From: Verpa conica
Lineage: Eukaryota; Ascomycota; Pezizomycetes; Pezizales; Morchellaceae
Assembly: GCA_033030425.1 (NCBI GenBank)
Contig: JAUFSD010000017.1
Coordinates: 682,001 to 746,000, forward strand
Length of the DNA stretch: 64,000 bases
Direction: 5' to 3'
A program made the position numbers and the translations under genes. Positions 11,452-24,558 of the stretch are shown here, piece by piece. How positions within the stretch are numbered: position 1 is the stretch's first letter; each line of letters begins with the position of its first letter. The notes below the pieces were generated by a model that did no database searches, was not told the origin of the DNA, and saw only the letters and a list, made by a program, of their open reading frames with translations.

Positions 11452-13140
11452 CCTTAGTAATTCCGCAAAGAAGTTATTTAATGGCGTGAGCATTTTCTAG
11501 TCGGCCATAGTATCTCGCACTCGGAAAACGTTCCAAGCTTACATAAAAAGACCTCTTTTTACTATATAAGCGTCCCAAACAGGTTAGCGCAAATCTGAAC
11601 AACGTCTGTTACCCAGAACCCATGAACCGACGTTGCACACTGCAGAGGCGGGTAACTAATCATAATACGAATAAATTTGTGCGTTGATAAATCCCGTCGG
11701 GGTTAGCTGCTTTTTTCCCACTAATTTCAAAAATAGTTATGTAATTTTTGGCTCCCACACTTGGGAAAATATAGCAGTAAGATTATCTGAGCTAGAAAAT
11801 ATGTATCACAGATTGGCCCAAGATTTTTCCAGTTCCTAACTGAGTACCGCACTCCGATGCGCGAAGGCCGAAACTGATATGGGTAGAAAAATATTCGTGG
11901 GGTTGTTTTCATATTGTCGCGGTGATGTAATTTGTGTGCTAAAATATTTAAACTCGCGTCTAATTCTATTACAGGCATTTCCATAGACTTTTATGGCGCT
12001 TTCTTTTCTCGGGCCGACTGAATATTGGTAGCAATGCTGTGAGGAGTTGTAGGTTGTGCGGATGAAAGCTTGTCGTCTAGCCGATATTATCGCCGCACAA
12101 GCAAACCCCAAAGAAGAAAACCAGGTGAGAAGATCTAAGCACAGAAGTTTAGAACACGACCGATCCGCGTGCATGCGTAGCCGAACGCTGGAGTATCGAT
12201 ATGCTGCATCAAGATTATGCGGACCAAGCCACGTGATGAATATTGCCGTTAAAACTTGGGTGTCTGGTAGGTTATTAAGTTGGAATGCGGCAGTTAGCTT
12301 CCCGGAGATGAGATGAGCGGATGCAGGAAGCTCGGAACCAGAGTTGATTAACGAAACTTCCCACCAAGATCTGCACATATTAACTGTCAACATGTAACAG
12401 CCGTCGCCCGAGTTTAGCCAGCCAAGCAATTTGCGGGCGTTGTTTCTCGCCCGTTGTTCCGATGGCAATTATGAATCGAATTCGATAAAATACGGGGTGT
12501 GAGAGACCCCCACGATCGCACAAAGCCGACCTGTCACGGATAATTTTGAATTCGGGAACCTGCACGGAAAATAAGAAGCATCAAGACGTTTCTTGGGCAC
12601 CTGACCATAAACACTCACATCTATAGATCTAGACCCCATAAAACAACAAATATCAATGGTTGGGACGCACGATCTTGCTCATGTCAGTATCATTGTTCGC
12701 TAGCCGTTAGGGAACCTTCCTGTAGGAAAGACATCTTGTTGCGAGCTTGTCACGAACACCAACGCTCCGTGCGGTCTTGGATTAGGCCTAGATACCCTTG
12801 CAACAATAAACTAAGAAGCTTTCGTAAATCTCAGACATCAAGGGCTACCATTTGCGGAAAGGGTTCCTTGTTTGTTATTTGTCAGTCTGTTGGTAAGTTT
12901 ATTCGCTTAACCTGGTAAAAATCCACATCCATAACTCTATTGGTCTCATAAAGGTTACCGTAAACGCTTGTCGCAAATCCAGAACCTGCCCCTGTTATCC
13001 GTGGTTTTCCTGTTAATCGTCTGTGCGTTCTGGTGAGCAACTGAAACCGAACGAAAAGGAACATAAAGTTGGCGTGCAGATCGGTTATCGAAATGTTGCG
13101 CATAAACCTCATTTCGGTTGATGTCGGACCTCCGGTTTCA
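11452..13140. other. No supported gene; one long unrecognised open frame
   Basis: The minus strand is open for 210 codons at 11836-12468, longer than neighbouring chance frames, and a plus-strand frame of 86 codons overlaps it at 12056-12316. Neither contains a motif I recognise, and composition does not favour either strand. I would not annotate a gene here without transcript or homology evidence. Confidence 0.3.
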
Positions 13141-16100
13141 GACATCTAGACCCACGTGAACAGCGCGCGCTTCCAATTTTTTTTCTTGTTTTGTTCTATA
13201 TTCTTTCTTTCCCGCAATTTGTTTCTCCTAGGATCCCTAGACAGTTTCGAGGTGTATTTTTTTTTTTGTTTTATTGCGAATTTGTATTTAATTTTATTTG
13301 CGGCTTAGGTCCGCGAAATGATGTTCCTGGCATGTGCAACGAACCGTCCTATACAGATGTTTCGTACCTGGTGCCTGGAGTGCTGCGAGAATCCCGTTGC
13401 ATAGAACAAGCGAGACGAACTAGAAGCACTGTATGTAGTAGGATAAGGCGAAACGAAACGAAACAAGACAGCAGAATAAGCAACCAACGACAAAGCCGAA
13501 AGCAAATGACGATAGTGGAGGGAAAGTATGACACCTGCTTACAGCGTTAACCTGGGTCTGAGCAGGGTCCGATGGGAGAGGCGAAATGAAGCAATGAAGA
13601 TCAGTCGAGATGAGATGAGATGAGAACGTCCGATAGTTTGGCGAGAGGATTTTCTGCGACCAACCCGTGCTCCCGCGTTATGCGTCCGCGTGAGCACGAT
13701 GGCCATCGCGTCTGCCGTCAAGTCCATTCTCGTCCGTGCTTCACCTGATCCGATATCAATGGGATATCAATTGTCAACAAGCGGCCCGTACCCTGCTCAT
13801 GATTTTAATTCTGAATAATCTCAAGGCTCGTTCCGCGAACGCCTTGCCGTTTTTTTTTAATATTCGAGCTTTGGATTGTTGAGTGTGGTGGCAGCCACGC
13901 TTGTTTTTGCCTTGCGAGGACCGGGACCGGGGAGCAGAGGCTCCGCGGGATAGTTTTGCTAAACCGGGCGGGAATACTCGGAGCAGGTGGAGTAGAGGAC
14001 CAAGGTCGGGTTACAAGAGGGAAAAAGAAAAGAAAAACGGAATTGACAGTCCCCTCGTCCACTAGCGCGCTTACGGTGCCCGGAGAGACATTGACGCGAA
14101 TTCCCTCGAGAGTCGAGACTCAAATGTCGTGATAGACCTGTCTCGTCAAGCAATACTCGGAGAAATGGAAAAAGATTCATCGGGAACAAGCCGGTATCAG
14201 AATATTAGAACATTAGCACTACATGCCTTTCTATCTACCAGCTCTCGCTCTGCTATGGCGAGACCACCTTGCACAATATGACAACAGATGATCTGGGTTT
14301 GCACTGATCTGTGCATTATCTGACCGACTCTGCCTACATGCCATGATAGCTACATGTACACACTGGGATGTTGTAGGTTACAGTAGGTACTTTTTGTCGT
14401 CACTGCTATGTTTTTTCCTTGATTCAACGCTGCGGAGACATCACGTTGGGCCCGGGGAACTAGGTACATATTTCGAGTGAGACTGGATTCAGCCAATCGG
14501 GATGCCCCACGAAGCACCCAGCCACCGCCATTTCCATGCTGACTAACGAACACATCACAGCACAGCAGCCTTCACGGAATTAAACTGCCACACCGGCTAT
14601 GGGTGTCGGATGCTTGTGTGCACTCGAGACACTCTCTAATCTTTTTCCCCTTTCCGCTCCACAACTCTGAGGCTTCTGTGCGTCGCTGCCTCCCACCAAT
14701 CAGCCTGCCAGCTCATTCCCAACCCAAACCCTGCCCCCCCAGCCTTTTTGGGCCTTGTCTATTACCCCCGGCTGCCATCTCCAGGAGCCTTCATCCCAGG
14801 CTATTGCATCCAATCAAATTTCAGCTGGCCCCTCCCCCCACCTCCAGACAGAAAAAAAGAGGCTGCTACTGCCAAAAAAATTAGAGGGTCAAATCCCAAG
14901 AATCTGTTACCCTCCGTCATATCTCATTCTTCAGGCTGTACTGCTGTGGATTTTTCACCGTCTGATTTGACCTGTTTGATTGTCTGTCCTGCGTCCGCTC
15001 CCGTAGGGCTGGGAACTGTGCGCGCGAAGGGTCGACTACTGACTTTTACTGGCTGCGAAGCAAAGCAGCTGACTTTGCTATTACCGAATCCCATTCTTTG
15101 ACGGTCACCCTGACGAATTATCTGGGGCTATTTGTGGGCTCCTCTGGGACTCAGGGTACGGAACGACACTAGTCTTTCCTAGTAGGAAGAAAAGAAAAGA
15201 AAGAGAAAAAACCGTACCTGGCCTGGGAGGCAGCAGTTGCTACAGTTAGCAGTCGCAGCAGCAGGAACACCATCGACAGCAAGATCACACACACCAGTAC
15301 GGTACCAACTGTTCCGTCATCAAGCAGCACAGCGACGAAAATAATCCGCACAAGGTTGCAAATCTTCGGAGCCGTAACCCCCCCCCAGCTGGGCAGTGTT
15401 TGAAAGAAGAAAAGAAAGGGAAAGGAAAAAAAAAATACAAAAAAAAATATCCCTTGAAAATTCGATAGTGAGTGAGATCGGCAGTGTTGTAGTCGTGTCT
15501 GCTGCACTGCAGAGGACCGACTGCCAACGCATCACACCCCCCAATCATGTTGCATTTTTCACTGCCGCATGGCAAGCTAGAACGGTTGCTAATCATAACT
15601 CTCCGTTATTATGTATTCTAGCAGTCGTCGACACCCTAGGACCATCCAATTCCAGGTCCTCCAATCCGGCACAGGAACTTCATCGTCATCACACTCTCCT
15701 ACAATTTAGGCGTTACTACTGCTCTCAGTAAAGTACCTTATCCTCGGTGGCCTTTCACTGGAACGGGGAAACATTGTGCGAAACGCTCGGGCATCGCGAC
15801 GACCTCAGTATCAGACAGTTCCTTGCTAGTACTTTCGCTAGAAGTCCACTCAACGCCAGCCATCTATACTTGTCTGTCAATTGGCTAGAAGTGATTGACA
15901 GGCGTCATCAGCCTCTTCAGTACGGTTTCCCTTTTAACGCCTCCCCCGCGCTCGTTCTTTACTCCAAGTCACTAACACATCACCCAAGCTGCAGGTTGCC
16001 CCCCCATTACGAAGTACCCACGCACACACACTCACACCCCACCAACACCACCACTACCAGCAGTCTTTGGATTTTCTCTCCGCGCAAAAAATATTTGGCC

Positions 16101-16823
16101 AACGCAACAGGCAGACACGTGCTTTGCTCTGAGCCCAATTTTTTTTGGAACGAAGAATTAAAAATAACAAAGCCACCCCAAACGAAGGTTTGTCTGAAAT
16201 TGAGACATTCTACGGCAGATTTTGCACTGTCGCTGGCAACAACCTGTTACAGCAACATAGAAATCGAATAAGGCAACAGCCGGGTTCACGTTCTTTGCAG
16301 TTTGTAACGGGAAGCTCCACCGCTGCAACGCATACTGGGACGGCCAACCACTTGCCTTGCGACAACTCGCCGACGAACCGTCACTGTTGTACTTACTTGA
16401 ACTCTGATTTTCTGAAAGCCTCAAGCTTAAGACTCATCAGTTCACAACCTGTCAGTTAAGCTCTATCTACCTTGCCGCCTACTATAGCTTATAGTCCTTG
16501 CTGCCTCTTCCCGCACGGTTGCGTTCCTGACAGATTCTCCGCATTTACCCTATCCAGTCATTCTTCTCTGAGCCCGCCGTGGTGTCTTTGAGATAACATT
16601 CGACATATCGCGTCGTCGCGTCTTACGTTGTTACGGAATTCACGGCTTTACGAGACACGCATAGAATCACAACCTCTCCCAAACTTTAATCGTTCGGTCA
16701 ACTTCCAGTCATCCCATCGGTAAACCAGATATCAAAACTGAGTGGCAGCTCAAAAGAGACATCTCTATTTCCTCAAAACCCCACGAAGCACTTTGGGCTT
16801 CATTATTTAAAATTTCCTCCAAA
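13141..16823 (+). promoter_or_regulatory. Long upstream region of the HAP2/hapB gene
   Basis: This 3.7-kb gene-free interval ends at the hapB ATG. It has long pyrimidine tracts, short GAGATGAGATGA repeats near 13605, and a cluster of CCAAT boxes between 14493 and 15668. The last 600 bp before the ATG is C/T- and CA-rich, as in fungal 5' leaders. Open frames inside it (for example 15747-16271) have no recognisable content and could at most act as upstream ORFs. Confidence 0.5.
14493..15668 (+). promoter_or_regulatory. Cluster of five CCAATC boxes upstream of hapB
   Basis: CCAATC occurs on the plus strand at 14493, 14696, 14810, 15541 and 15661, with further CCAAT at 15646 and an inverted ATTGG at 15880. 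The downstream gene encodes the CCAAT-binding subunit itself. In Aspergillus nidulans the CCAAT complex is known to autoregulate through hapB, so these are candidate autoregulatory sites. That function is an inference here. Confidence 0.5.
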
Positions 16824-18038
16824 ATGGATACATACGCTCGGTTTCCGCCCCACCCTTCACATCATGTTCATGCTACAACACCATATTCACCACAACAGAA
16901 CACAGGTAGTGGGGTTGGTGGGGGAGGATCTCCTCACATCAACAACACGGGTATGCATCAACCAGGAAATCAACACTCCCCGGCAATTCAGGGTCCAGGC
17001 CATCATCATCAATATTATCCTTACTTGACGGGTACTGGAGGGCAATACTACATCCCTGGTGCTGCTGACGGGATCCTGAAAGTGAATGGGTCACAAAGTG
17101 TACCATCACCTAGAATGAATGCCTCAGCGGTAAAGGTGAAGCGGGAAGGAACACAACAGAGGTCGCCACAGATGACAGTGGCTGCTACAAATCAGGCTGG
17201 GCCACAGCAGGCTATACAACCTCCGAACCAGCAAGTACCCCAACAGCAGGCTATGGGTGCTTCTCAATTGCCATCACGAAGGATGAGCCAACAGCAAGGT
17301 ACTGCTGGAAGTCCTTCTATGCAACATGCTCAGCCAGTAAATAACACAAGAACTTCCGCTCCTCCACAACCCCCAACAACCCAGCAAGCTCCCCCTCCCC
17401 CACCTTCTCAGCAACAACCACCTCCCCCACAGCCGGTGCAACAATCACCAATGCATCCTCCTGTACAACCTCACCAACAGTCCCCAGACCTTGTGCCGGC
17501 GGAAGAATCACCTCTTTATGTCAACGCCAAGCAGTTTCACCGAATACTGAAGCGCCGTGTTGCTCGTCAAAAGTTGGAAGAAGCTCTACGGCTAACATCA
17601 AAGCAAAGAAAGCCATATTTGCATGAGTCGCGACACAATCATGCGATGAGGCGACCTAGAGGGCCCGGGGGAAGATTTTTGACTGCAGACGAAGTTGCGG
17701 AGATGGAAAAGCGGAAAAGGGAGGAGGAAGGAAACAATGGAGGCGGAGGAGGAAGTAACAATGCACAAGCTGGTGCAGTGAAGGGCAAGGAAGCAGACAA
17801 AGCGAACCCGAGTAGCAACGTAAACCGAACACCTAATCGACCCCATCCCATGGGGACTGGAAGTGGTAACAACACAACACCAACTAGTGGCTCGATGAAA
17901 AGGAAGGCTCCTGGAGGTCTGCCATCTGGCACGCCAGGGAAGAAGTCAAAAACAGTTAATGGTAGATTGCCTATTCCAAACATGCCGAGTGAGAGCGAGG
18001 ATGATGATGTTTTGGGGGATATAGATGAGGAAGACTAG
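16824..18038 (+). CDS. hapB: CCAAT-binding factor subunit B (NF-YA/HAP2 family), 404 aa
   Basis: This is a single uninterrupted frame from an ATG in a good context (CAAAATGG) to TAG. The product is the sequence-specific subunit of the trimeric CCAAT-binding complex, joining HapC/HapE histone-fold partners in the nucleus. Residues 1-225 are Gln/Pro/His-rich, a likely activation or disordered region. The conserved core starts near residue 229 with [17 protein letters not shown] (subunit association helix). After a linker it continues with [18 protein letters not shown] and GGRF near 263-284, the DNA-contacting part, with all signature residues intact. The tail is basic then strongly acidic (SESEDDD near the end). 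The upstream region carries a CCAAT cluster. Identification is firm from the core. Confidence 0.97.
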   Translation: MDTYARFPPHPSHHVHATTPYSPQQNTGSGVGGGGSPHINNTGMHQPGNQHSPAIQGPGHHHQYYPYLTGTGGQYYIPGAADGILKVNGSQSVPSPRMNASAVKVKREGTQQRSPQMTVAATNQAGPQQAIQPPNQQVPQQQAMGASQLPSRRMSQQQGTAGSPSMQHAQPVNNTRTSAPPQPPTTQQAPPPPPSQQQPPPPQPVQQSPMHPPVQPHQQSPDLVPAEESPLYVNAKQFHRILKRRVARQKLEEALRLTSKQRKPYLHESRHNHAMRRPRGPGGRFLTADEVAEMEKRKREEEGNNGGGGGSNNAQAGAVKGKEADKANPSSNVNRTPNRPHPMGTGSGNNTTPTSGSMKRKAPGGLPSGTPGKKSKTVNGRLPIPNMPSESEDDDVLGDIDEED

Positions 18039-21000
18039 ACCCTCGATGATGGAAGGGAGACTAAGATGATTTGCGTCAACCATACCCCTCTATGAATTCA
18101 ACTCTACCCCCCAAAGCTTTCAACAATGCCGATCACCGCAATATTCTACCTTTCGATTCTATGACGCATATTACTTACATCTCCAATCCCCGGCCTTCAC
18201 GATACTGATGACGATACGAGCTCCACGAGCATTTTCCATTATAAAAGCCTTTTATCACCTGGCTTTGGTAAAGTAGGATATATTATACTCCAAGCTTTCA
18301 CACAACTTTATCTTCTCTATTTCTCTAGCATTTTTCCTTTGTATTGCATCTTTTTGAGCGTGTTTAGGACATTTTATCAGCGGTTGTGGTTACAAGGTGC
18401 TGGGGATTGGTGTACCCAAAAGGTCCCTCGCCGCCTGATTTTTGGTTCTGTTTTTTGTTTTATTTATATCTCATAGTTTGGGCTTAATTTCTTTTTGGAT
18501 ATCTCATTTTAACCCGAATATTCCTCTTTGCCTCTACCTTTTGCCTTCATCTGATTCACTTCGGTACCTTGCATCTGTTTTTGTTTAGTTTATGCTGTTT
18601 CACTTCTCTGGACCTGAACGTTGGGGGCCAGGGAATAAGGACGTGGTACCCGATCACTTTATACCTTCGATCGATCTTCATGACGTACGGAATGGACTAG
18701 GCCAACACTCTAAGCGGATTGTACCCTTTCGCTGCAATGACCGGATGGAAAGCGATGAAAACAAAGAAAAAAAAAACTTAAAAAACAAGGGTAAAAGAAA
18801 AAAGGACAAAAAAAGGATATAACAAGGGAAAAAAAAAAAAAAACTGGTGAGGTCATGGTCTCGTTCGTTTGGAGTCTCTTTTATCACGGGTTTTCTTTGA
18901 TGGTTTCCTCTGGGTTTTCTGGGGCTTCTTTTCCTTTCCTTCGTTCCCTTTTTTTATTTTATGGAGTAACATTCTAAGATCTTGGGGACAAAACAAAAAT
19001 TCTGGCGAAGAGGTTGTTAACACTGGGTATCTTTCTGGTTTTGATTTCTGGTATTGGGGTTTGATTTTATGGTTTCTGGGGGTTTTTCATTGTCATCACT
19101 GGGTGGGGTATACATTCGCTTCTCTCTTTAGTATCTGGTTTTCGCTTTATATCTTTTGTTTACGTGCTTTTTCTTGTTCTGTTTCTTTTTCTTGCGGGGG
19201 GAGGGAAGTGAATTTTCAGCGAGCGAGCAAGCGGTGTTTTAGTACTGCTTTTGGCGAAGTTTTTCATTTCTACTATTTCCTTCTTACTGCTATTATTATT
19301 ACTATTATTACTTTCCGGGGAGACAAGACTGTATAACTAGCAACACGGAACTGGAGGTTAGGGGAAATCGAAATCGATTTATCATTACAAGTCCCGAAAG
19401 CCGCCTCTAGCTTTAATATGCATGAACATGTTTCGTAATGGTCACCACCATAGTTTTTTTTTCTTTCTTTCTGATTTATCTCTTCATTTTGTCTTGCTAT
19501 AGTGATGTCCACGTGCCATCAATGGTGGGCCGTGATAAACAAAAGCTCGTATGTCACCATGTTTCTTCGACTGTCTCATTCCTGTAAATGCCTGCTGAAA
19601 CAGTTCAGGGTACGGCTTAAGTTCCGTTTGCCGTTTTTTCTCCAAATTTTTTTTACGATGATATGAGTACAAATCCACCTCCGATCCTACAGCGCTGTGC
19701 TAGTTACCCCGTTATCGCCCGGGTCCTTGAGCCTCAGTTTTCCATAAGAACGGGAAAAAAGAAAAAGCTTATCGTCCCGACCACGTACACACGCATCACA
19801 CACACCCATCGAGAAATGCCCGAAGGGAGAGCAAAACGAGAAACAGGTTTCAAAGTCGAAGAGAGGGTGTGTTGCGGCCAAAAAAAAAGGGTTTCTATTA
19901 CTCATAACTCAAAAACCCAAAGGCTCCTTCCTCCGAACCCTTTTTCCGCCTGTTTCCGCCGGTCTGTCTAGGTTTTCATTGGCGATATCTGCCGTTATAT
20001 TTTATTTATGTATTATAAGCTAGTACAAAGCACAGCATATAGGCGGTGGAACAGCCGGCCGGCTTATGCAGAGACGGCAACAACAAAAGACTAGGGGGGG
20101 TACTTTGCATACCTAGGTATTCCTAGGCAAGTACACAATTGGTAACGGGGGGCAAGACCTAGACATGGTTGGAGGCACAGTAAGCAGCAAGTGTATCAGA
20201 GTTCAGTAAGCCCTGGATGATCATGATGTCGATAATTGAAACCCTCTTCGATTTCGATGATGACGGCCAGGGATTTACCTAGACCCGTTAATGTTATGAT
20301 CCTCAGTGCTTTTGTAGTCCAATTTACTACTGGTTTTATCTGTTTTAAAAAAATTGTTTATCCACCTACAGATATCTGATACTTACAAGGGGCTAGGGAG
20401 TATGATCAGTTGCATTGCAGCTGACGCAGTATACTCGACCGTCACCCTTAGGCGAGCGAATTATTTTCCCGAATTTATGTGGTTCGCTACTATTGGGGCC
20501 TACAGGCGGTACAACAACCCCTCAAGTAAAGCGTTGATCGTAGGAGTTACATGTTTGTTAAGAGTCTCTTCAAGTTACAGGTTACGATGTACACTATGTG
20601 TCTATTGTTACTGAAATTCGGTGGAAGGTGGGGGAATTTGAACTAGAATTTTTCCCACTTCAACAGTCCCGGTCTTAAATAATTGCACTTAGTTATCATC
20701 GTACGATATGAGTATCTGTACATCTTGTAACAGTATTTTACGATATTAGTGAGGTGTCAATGATGCCAAGCTTTGGTAACTGCAATTGCCGTCAGTTAGC
20801 TCTGAATGCGCACGTTCGTGGCCGCGTCTCAAGTTGTGGGCACTAAAGGTCGTTATCCATAGTGGGGTTCTCCTCAAGCGATGCAGCTCATGACCCCAAA
20901 CAACCTCGCTTCAAAGCAGAGTCAATGCCATACCCTCCTTTGGTTTTATCAGAAGTCACTGCTTTTATCTATCTCTTATTCTACGGCTAGTATATCTGTA

Positions 21001-23029
21001 ATTATCATCACCATCATGGCCTTCTCGACATCACGAAATCTGTCTTTCTTTCATGCAGTTGGGGTCTCAATAGCATTGCTCTGACCCCCTCTGAGCTGGG
21101 ATCACCTCAGCAAACCACCGAAAGAACTCGTTATTTAGCGGGTTTCTGGCCCCCGAAGCAGGATGCTTTCAGTCAACGCTGCCGGCTAGGCAATAAATTT
21201 TCGCTTAAGCTACTTCTACTAGTGTTGATTGCATTATACTGATTGATCTTCTGCAGGAAGGCTCCTCGATGAAGTCTGGCGACACATGACATCAATTCGG
21301 GTTGAAATCTATCAAGATATCAACTTTACAAGAATATGAGATACTTGAGCTTCTATCACGGCCTTTTTATCCCCGGAGCTTTTAGTTCGGCAAAAATAAC
21401 CATCACTGCTTCAATTGGGCGGATCTGAGAATAGATTACGATATGCGCTCGAGGAGACATTATTTAGTATATTAACTTACAAAATTCCCTACCTCTAACG
21501 TCATTATATCAAAATATGTACAATAAGATCTACAGATTCATAATTGGGATTCTCTTTAGTACCAGGGGCTTTGCTGAGATTATCTCGTGTTCAAGAAGAT
21601 TGGTGGACGTGGCCTTTCAATGTAGCCCAGGACCGGATAAATAATAATCCCCGGTATACAGTACCCCTCTCTCACAAGATTTCTTCATAGATAGCTTTCT
21701 ACCGGCCTATAGTGACATCATACTTTAGCACTCTATAGCTATATCAGAGTTGAACCTCGTATCCGTTGGCTGATACAGCTGGCACAAAAGATATGCTAAT
21801 ATCGTTAATATAATCATGAATTTTATATCAGCAGGGTAAGGAGGAATATGTATATTAGCAAAAAAACACAAAAAAACGTGCGAAAAAAGAGGTCTCCGTC
21901 AATACTACACTATTCTAGTGCGTAATGCTTATCCATGTTGCTTGTAACACAGTATATTATAGTTTGTAGTCTAGTCTCCAAGTAGTACAGCCCTGCGGCT
22001 GCGCTTAAGACCACATGCCTGGCATTCTACCGGCATTCACGTGGCGCGTAATCTTACATCAACTTACTAAACCTAGAAACGGACTTGCGTACATACGACC
22101 GAGGCTCCGGGGAACGTCAAAAAAAAAACGATGCCACGAGCCGCTGAGTGCTTATCGTGGTACAGATTTAAAGAGAAATAAAAATTGGCACAAGGAGGAA
22201 AAATAAAAGTGGAAAGAAGTGTATGCGATGCAGTACCAATAGCCCTCGTAATTGGCCTACTGTACACGTATCCCTAACGCTAGCATAGTACTTACAGCTA
22301 CATATGTATCAACCTCAACCACGGCCTAGGCCTCCTACTTGGTGATTGTGCCAGTGTATGCTTCTCGCTAATGAAATGTAGGTAGACGTATGTAGAGTAT
22401 ATTTTTTTTGTGCTGCCCCGCTTCGCCGACGACCGACGGTTAACATTGCATCATACCGTAGCGCCTGGATATATTCCTTACTATCTGTTGGTGAATTCAA
22501 GCGTTATAACCAGAAGAGCTAGATTTTGTCGTACCACAGCCGCATACATGTCCCAGATAGTACAATAGATGTTTCATTTGGTGGGGGAAACCGGGCGTCT
22601 CAGTCGGTACTTCCCCGAGGATTGCAGGATGAGACCATCACTGGCACGGTTCAGACGGCTACAGTTCCGGGCTTATATGTATGCGAGAAACATAGTCCGA
22701 AGCTAAACCATTGCTCCCCGAAAGAAAAATAAGAGATAATACAAGGAATGAGTCTGGCTTCACAAATGGTTTATCCTTATTATCATAAACGATCTCTTCT
22801 CTTTAGGAGGCGATTCAAGTCTTTAGCTGATCTACAGTCATTTGAACAGTTACAGGAATTAGTCTAGTGTTAGTGATGTTGGTTCGGACTTAGGATCAAG
22901 AAGACGAAGGTTGGTCTAATGGCTGATACTGTACATGGCATACGCGCCTTGCCCTTGACCTGAAACTGTATAGAACCCGGATATACCGAAATATCTCCTA
23001 AAACGAAGTGACCCGTCTCTAGCCGTTTT
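18039..23029. other. Gene-poor interval between hapB and RPN10
   Basis: The first 800 bp is T-rich and probably holds the hapB 3' UTR and terminator. Homopolymer A/T tracts near 18770-18845 and 19455 create hydrophobic-looking open frames that I do not consider genes. From about 20,000 to 22,800 the sequence becomes AT-rich and stop-dense. It contains the small palindrome-like CCTAGGTATTCCTAGG near 20111, but no recognisable gene or intact transposon. Confidence 0.5.
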
Positions 23030-24182
23030 TCACGCGATATCCATTGTATCATCATCCTTCTTCTTCTTGTTACCGCCCGAGCCTTCAGCGCCATCCTTCT
23101 CATCATCCTTCAACAAGGGTGTACTCTCATCCTCCTCTTTGATGCCTGACAACCCTGAGCCTTCGCCTTCCTTCTTTCCTTCCTTCTCCGCTTTTTCCTT
23201 CTCTTCTTTCGCTAGTCTGACTTTTTCATCTTCCATAGACATTCTAAGCGCCAATGCCAGCTCTGGATCCAAGCTAGGGTCGACTCCGAACTCAAATGCT
23301 CCACCCTCCCCAGCACCCCCACCTTCATTACCAGCCCCACCAGATGGAGCACTTCCACCTTCACCTAGGATTGGGGTGGTAACTAGAAGATCCGAGAGGA
23401 GATGAGGGCCCGGAGGAATAGTAGCGAGATGAGAGTTATCAGAAGAGTTGATGGCATCAACGAAAGCTTGAAGTTTAGAAGTATTTTCCGTGTCAACTTC
23501 TCCAAAGTTGATGAAGTCTATCGCAACATTGTTCTTTTTCATCTTTCTAGCGAGTTTGACAAGTGTCTTTTCATCTTCGGTGATGGGTGATCCGACAAAA
23601 ACGATGATACGCTGACGCTGTGATTTATTTTGACGATGTTTGAGTGCAAGCTGTGAGATTTGCAAAAGTTCAAGTCAGCACAACGCTTGGCACCACATTT
23701 ATATGCATCTGCAATAAGTAGTTACGCCATGTGCCGAGAGTAATAATTATATTTAACTTACCCCTGCTACTTGAATCCCTGTAGTCAGATGAGTTCCTCC
23801 TTTTATCTTGGTATCATGTATTCCGGTCAATATCTTTCCGAAATCCGTTGTCAACGTAACCAGCACCTCCGGACCCTTTCCACCCATCGTCATCAGCCCA
23901 ACCGAAGACTCGGGATTTGCTTGGGTCTTGGCCTCAAAAATGAGTGTAACAGCATCAGCTTGAGCTCCGAAACGGGTCGGTCTAGTTGGGTGGGTGTTTC
24001 ATCAGTTCCCAAACTTTGTAGTTATCTAAAAGGTCTAAAGAGCGATGAAAAACGTACGAGTAATCCCCGTTTCTACTGCTCTCACTGTTGTCGATTCTAG
24101 AATATTGTTAGTAAGCTCTTGAAATAATTTGATTCATACTTCCAACGACGACGAACATGATCATTGTAGCCTCCAGTACCAT
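23030..24182 (-). CDS. RPN10: 26S proteasome regulatory subunit Rpn10, 301 aa
   Basis: Model on the minus strand: exons 24157-24182, 24058-24096, 23762-23981 and 23030-23650, with introns of 60, 76 and 111 nt that all keep frame. Rpn10 is the ubiquitin receptor that also bridges proteasome lid and base. The product starts MVLEATMI and continues [12 protein letters not shown], then [17 protein letters not shown] and [19 protein letters not shown], the von Willebrand A domain (about residues 1-190). A ubiquitin-interacting motif follows ([15 protein letters not shown], about 225-240), then a Lys/Glu-rich tail ending DDTMDIA. Length and domain order match filamentous-fungal Rpn10. The gene is divergent from the Borealin gene, with 376 bp between start codons. 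Confidence 0.97.
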
Positions 24183-24558
24183 AGTTGTAACTGTTTTTGG
24201 GTTTAGTTTCTGTAGAAAAGGATATACGAGATGAAGGTGATGCTGAGGCTGTAAAACAGGTTGATGGTAGTGATGGCGGTGGTAATGTTGATGATGGAAG
24301 AGAAGTTGAATACCAGAGTGAGCTATCTGGAGGTGTAAAGCACAACCCACTCTATGAACTCACAATCACGAAGTTGATTACCCGGCCATGTGCCAAGCCC
24401 CTAACCAGGCTTTCTTTGTCGTGTTTGTTTATCCTTACGCGACATCCCAACGACACCTCACACTTAACCAACAACTACGCGTTCACTCGTCCCCCCCAGG
24501 TTCACAAAAGGAAGCTACCATTTGATATCTAGGAAACCCCAAGAAAATATTATCGGAA
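24183..24558. promoter_or_regulatory. Divergent RPN10/Borealin promoter with an MCB-type ACGCGT box
   Basis: This 376-bp intergenic region serves both genes. ACGCGT, the MluI cell-cycle box bound by MBF in yeasts, lies at 24477-24482, 77 bp before the Borealin ATG. A mitotic gene under G1/S control would make sense, but a single 6-mer in this length has about a 10 percent chance of arising at random. Confidence 0.4.

Noticed and set aside
17317..17983. Overlapping minus-strand frames inside hapB
   Set aside because: They are antisense shadows of the Gln/Pro-rich coding sequence of hapB.
18869..19336. 155-codon Phe/Trp-rich frame downstream of hapB
   Set aside because: It results from T-rich sequence in the probable 3' region of hapB, with no start context, splice signals or recognisable domain.
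20111..20126. CCTAGGTATTCCTAGG palindrome-like site
   Set aside because: Short, AT-rich context, no partner repeat or nearby gene start; likely chance.
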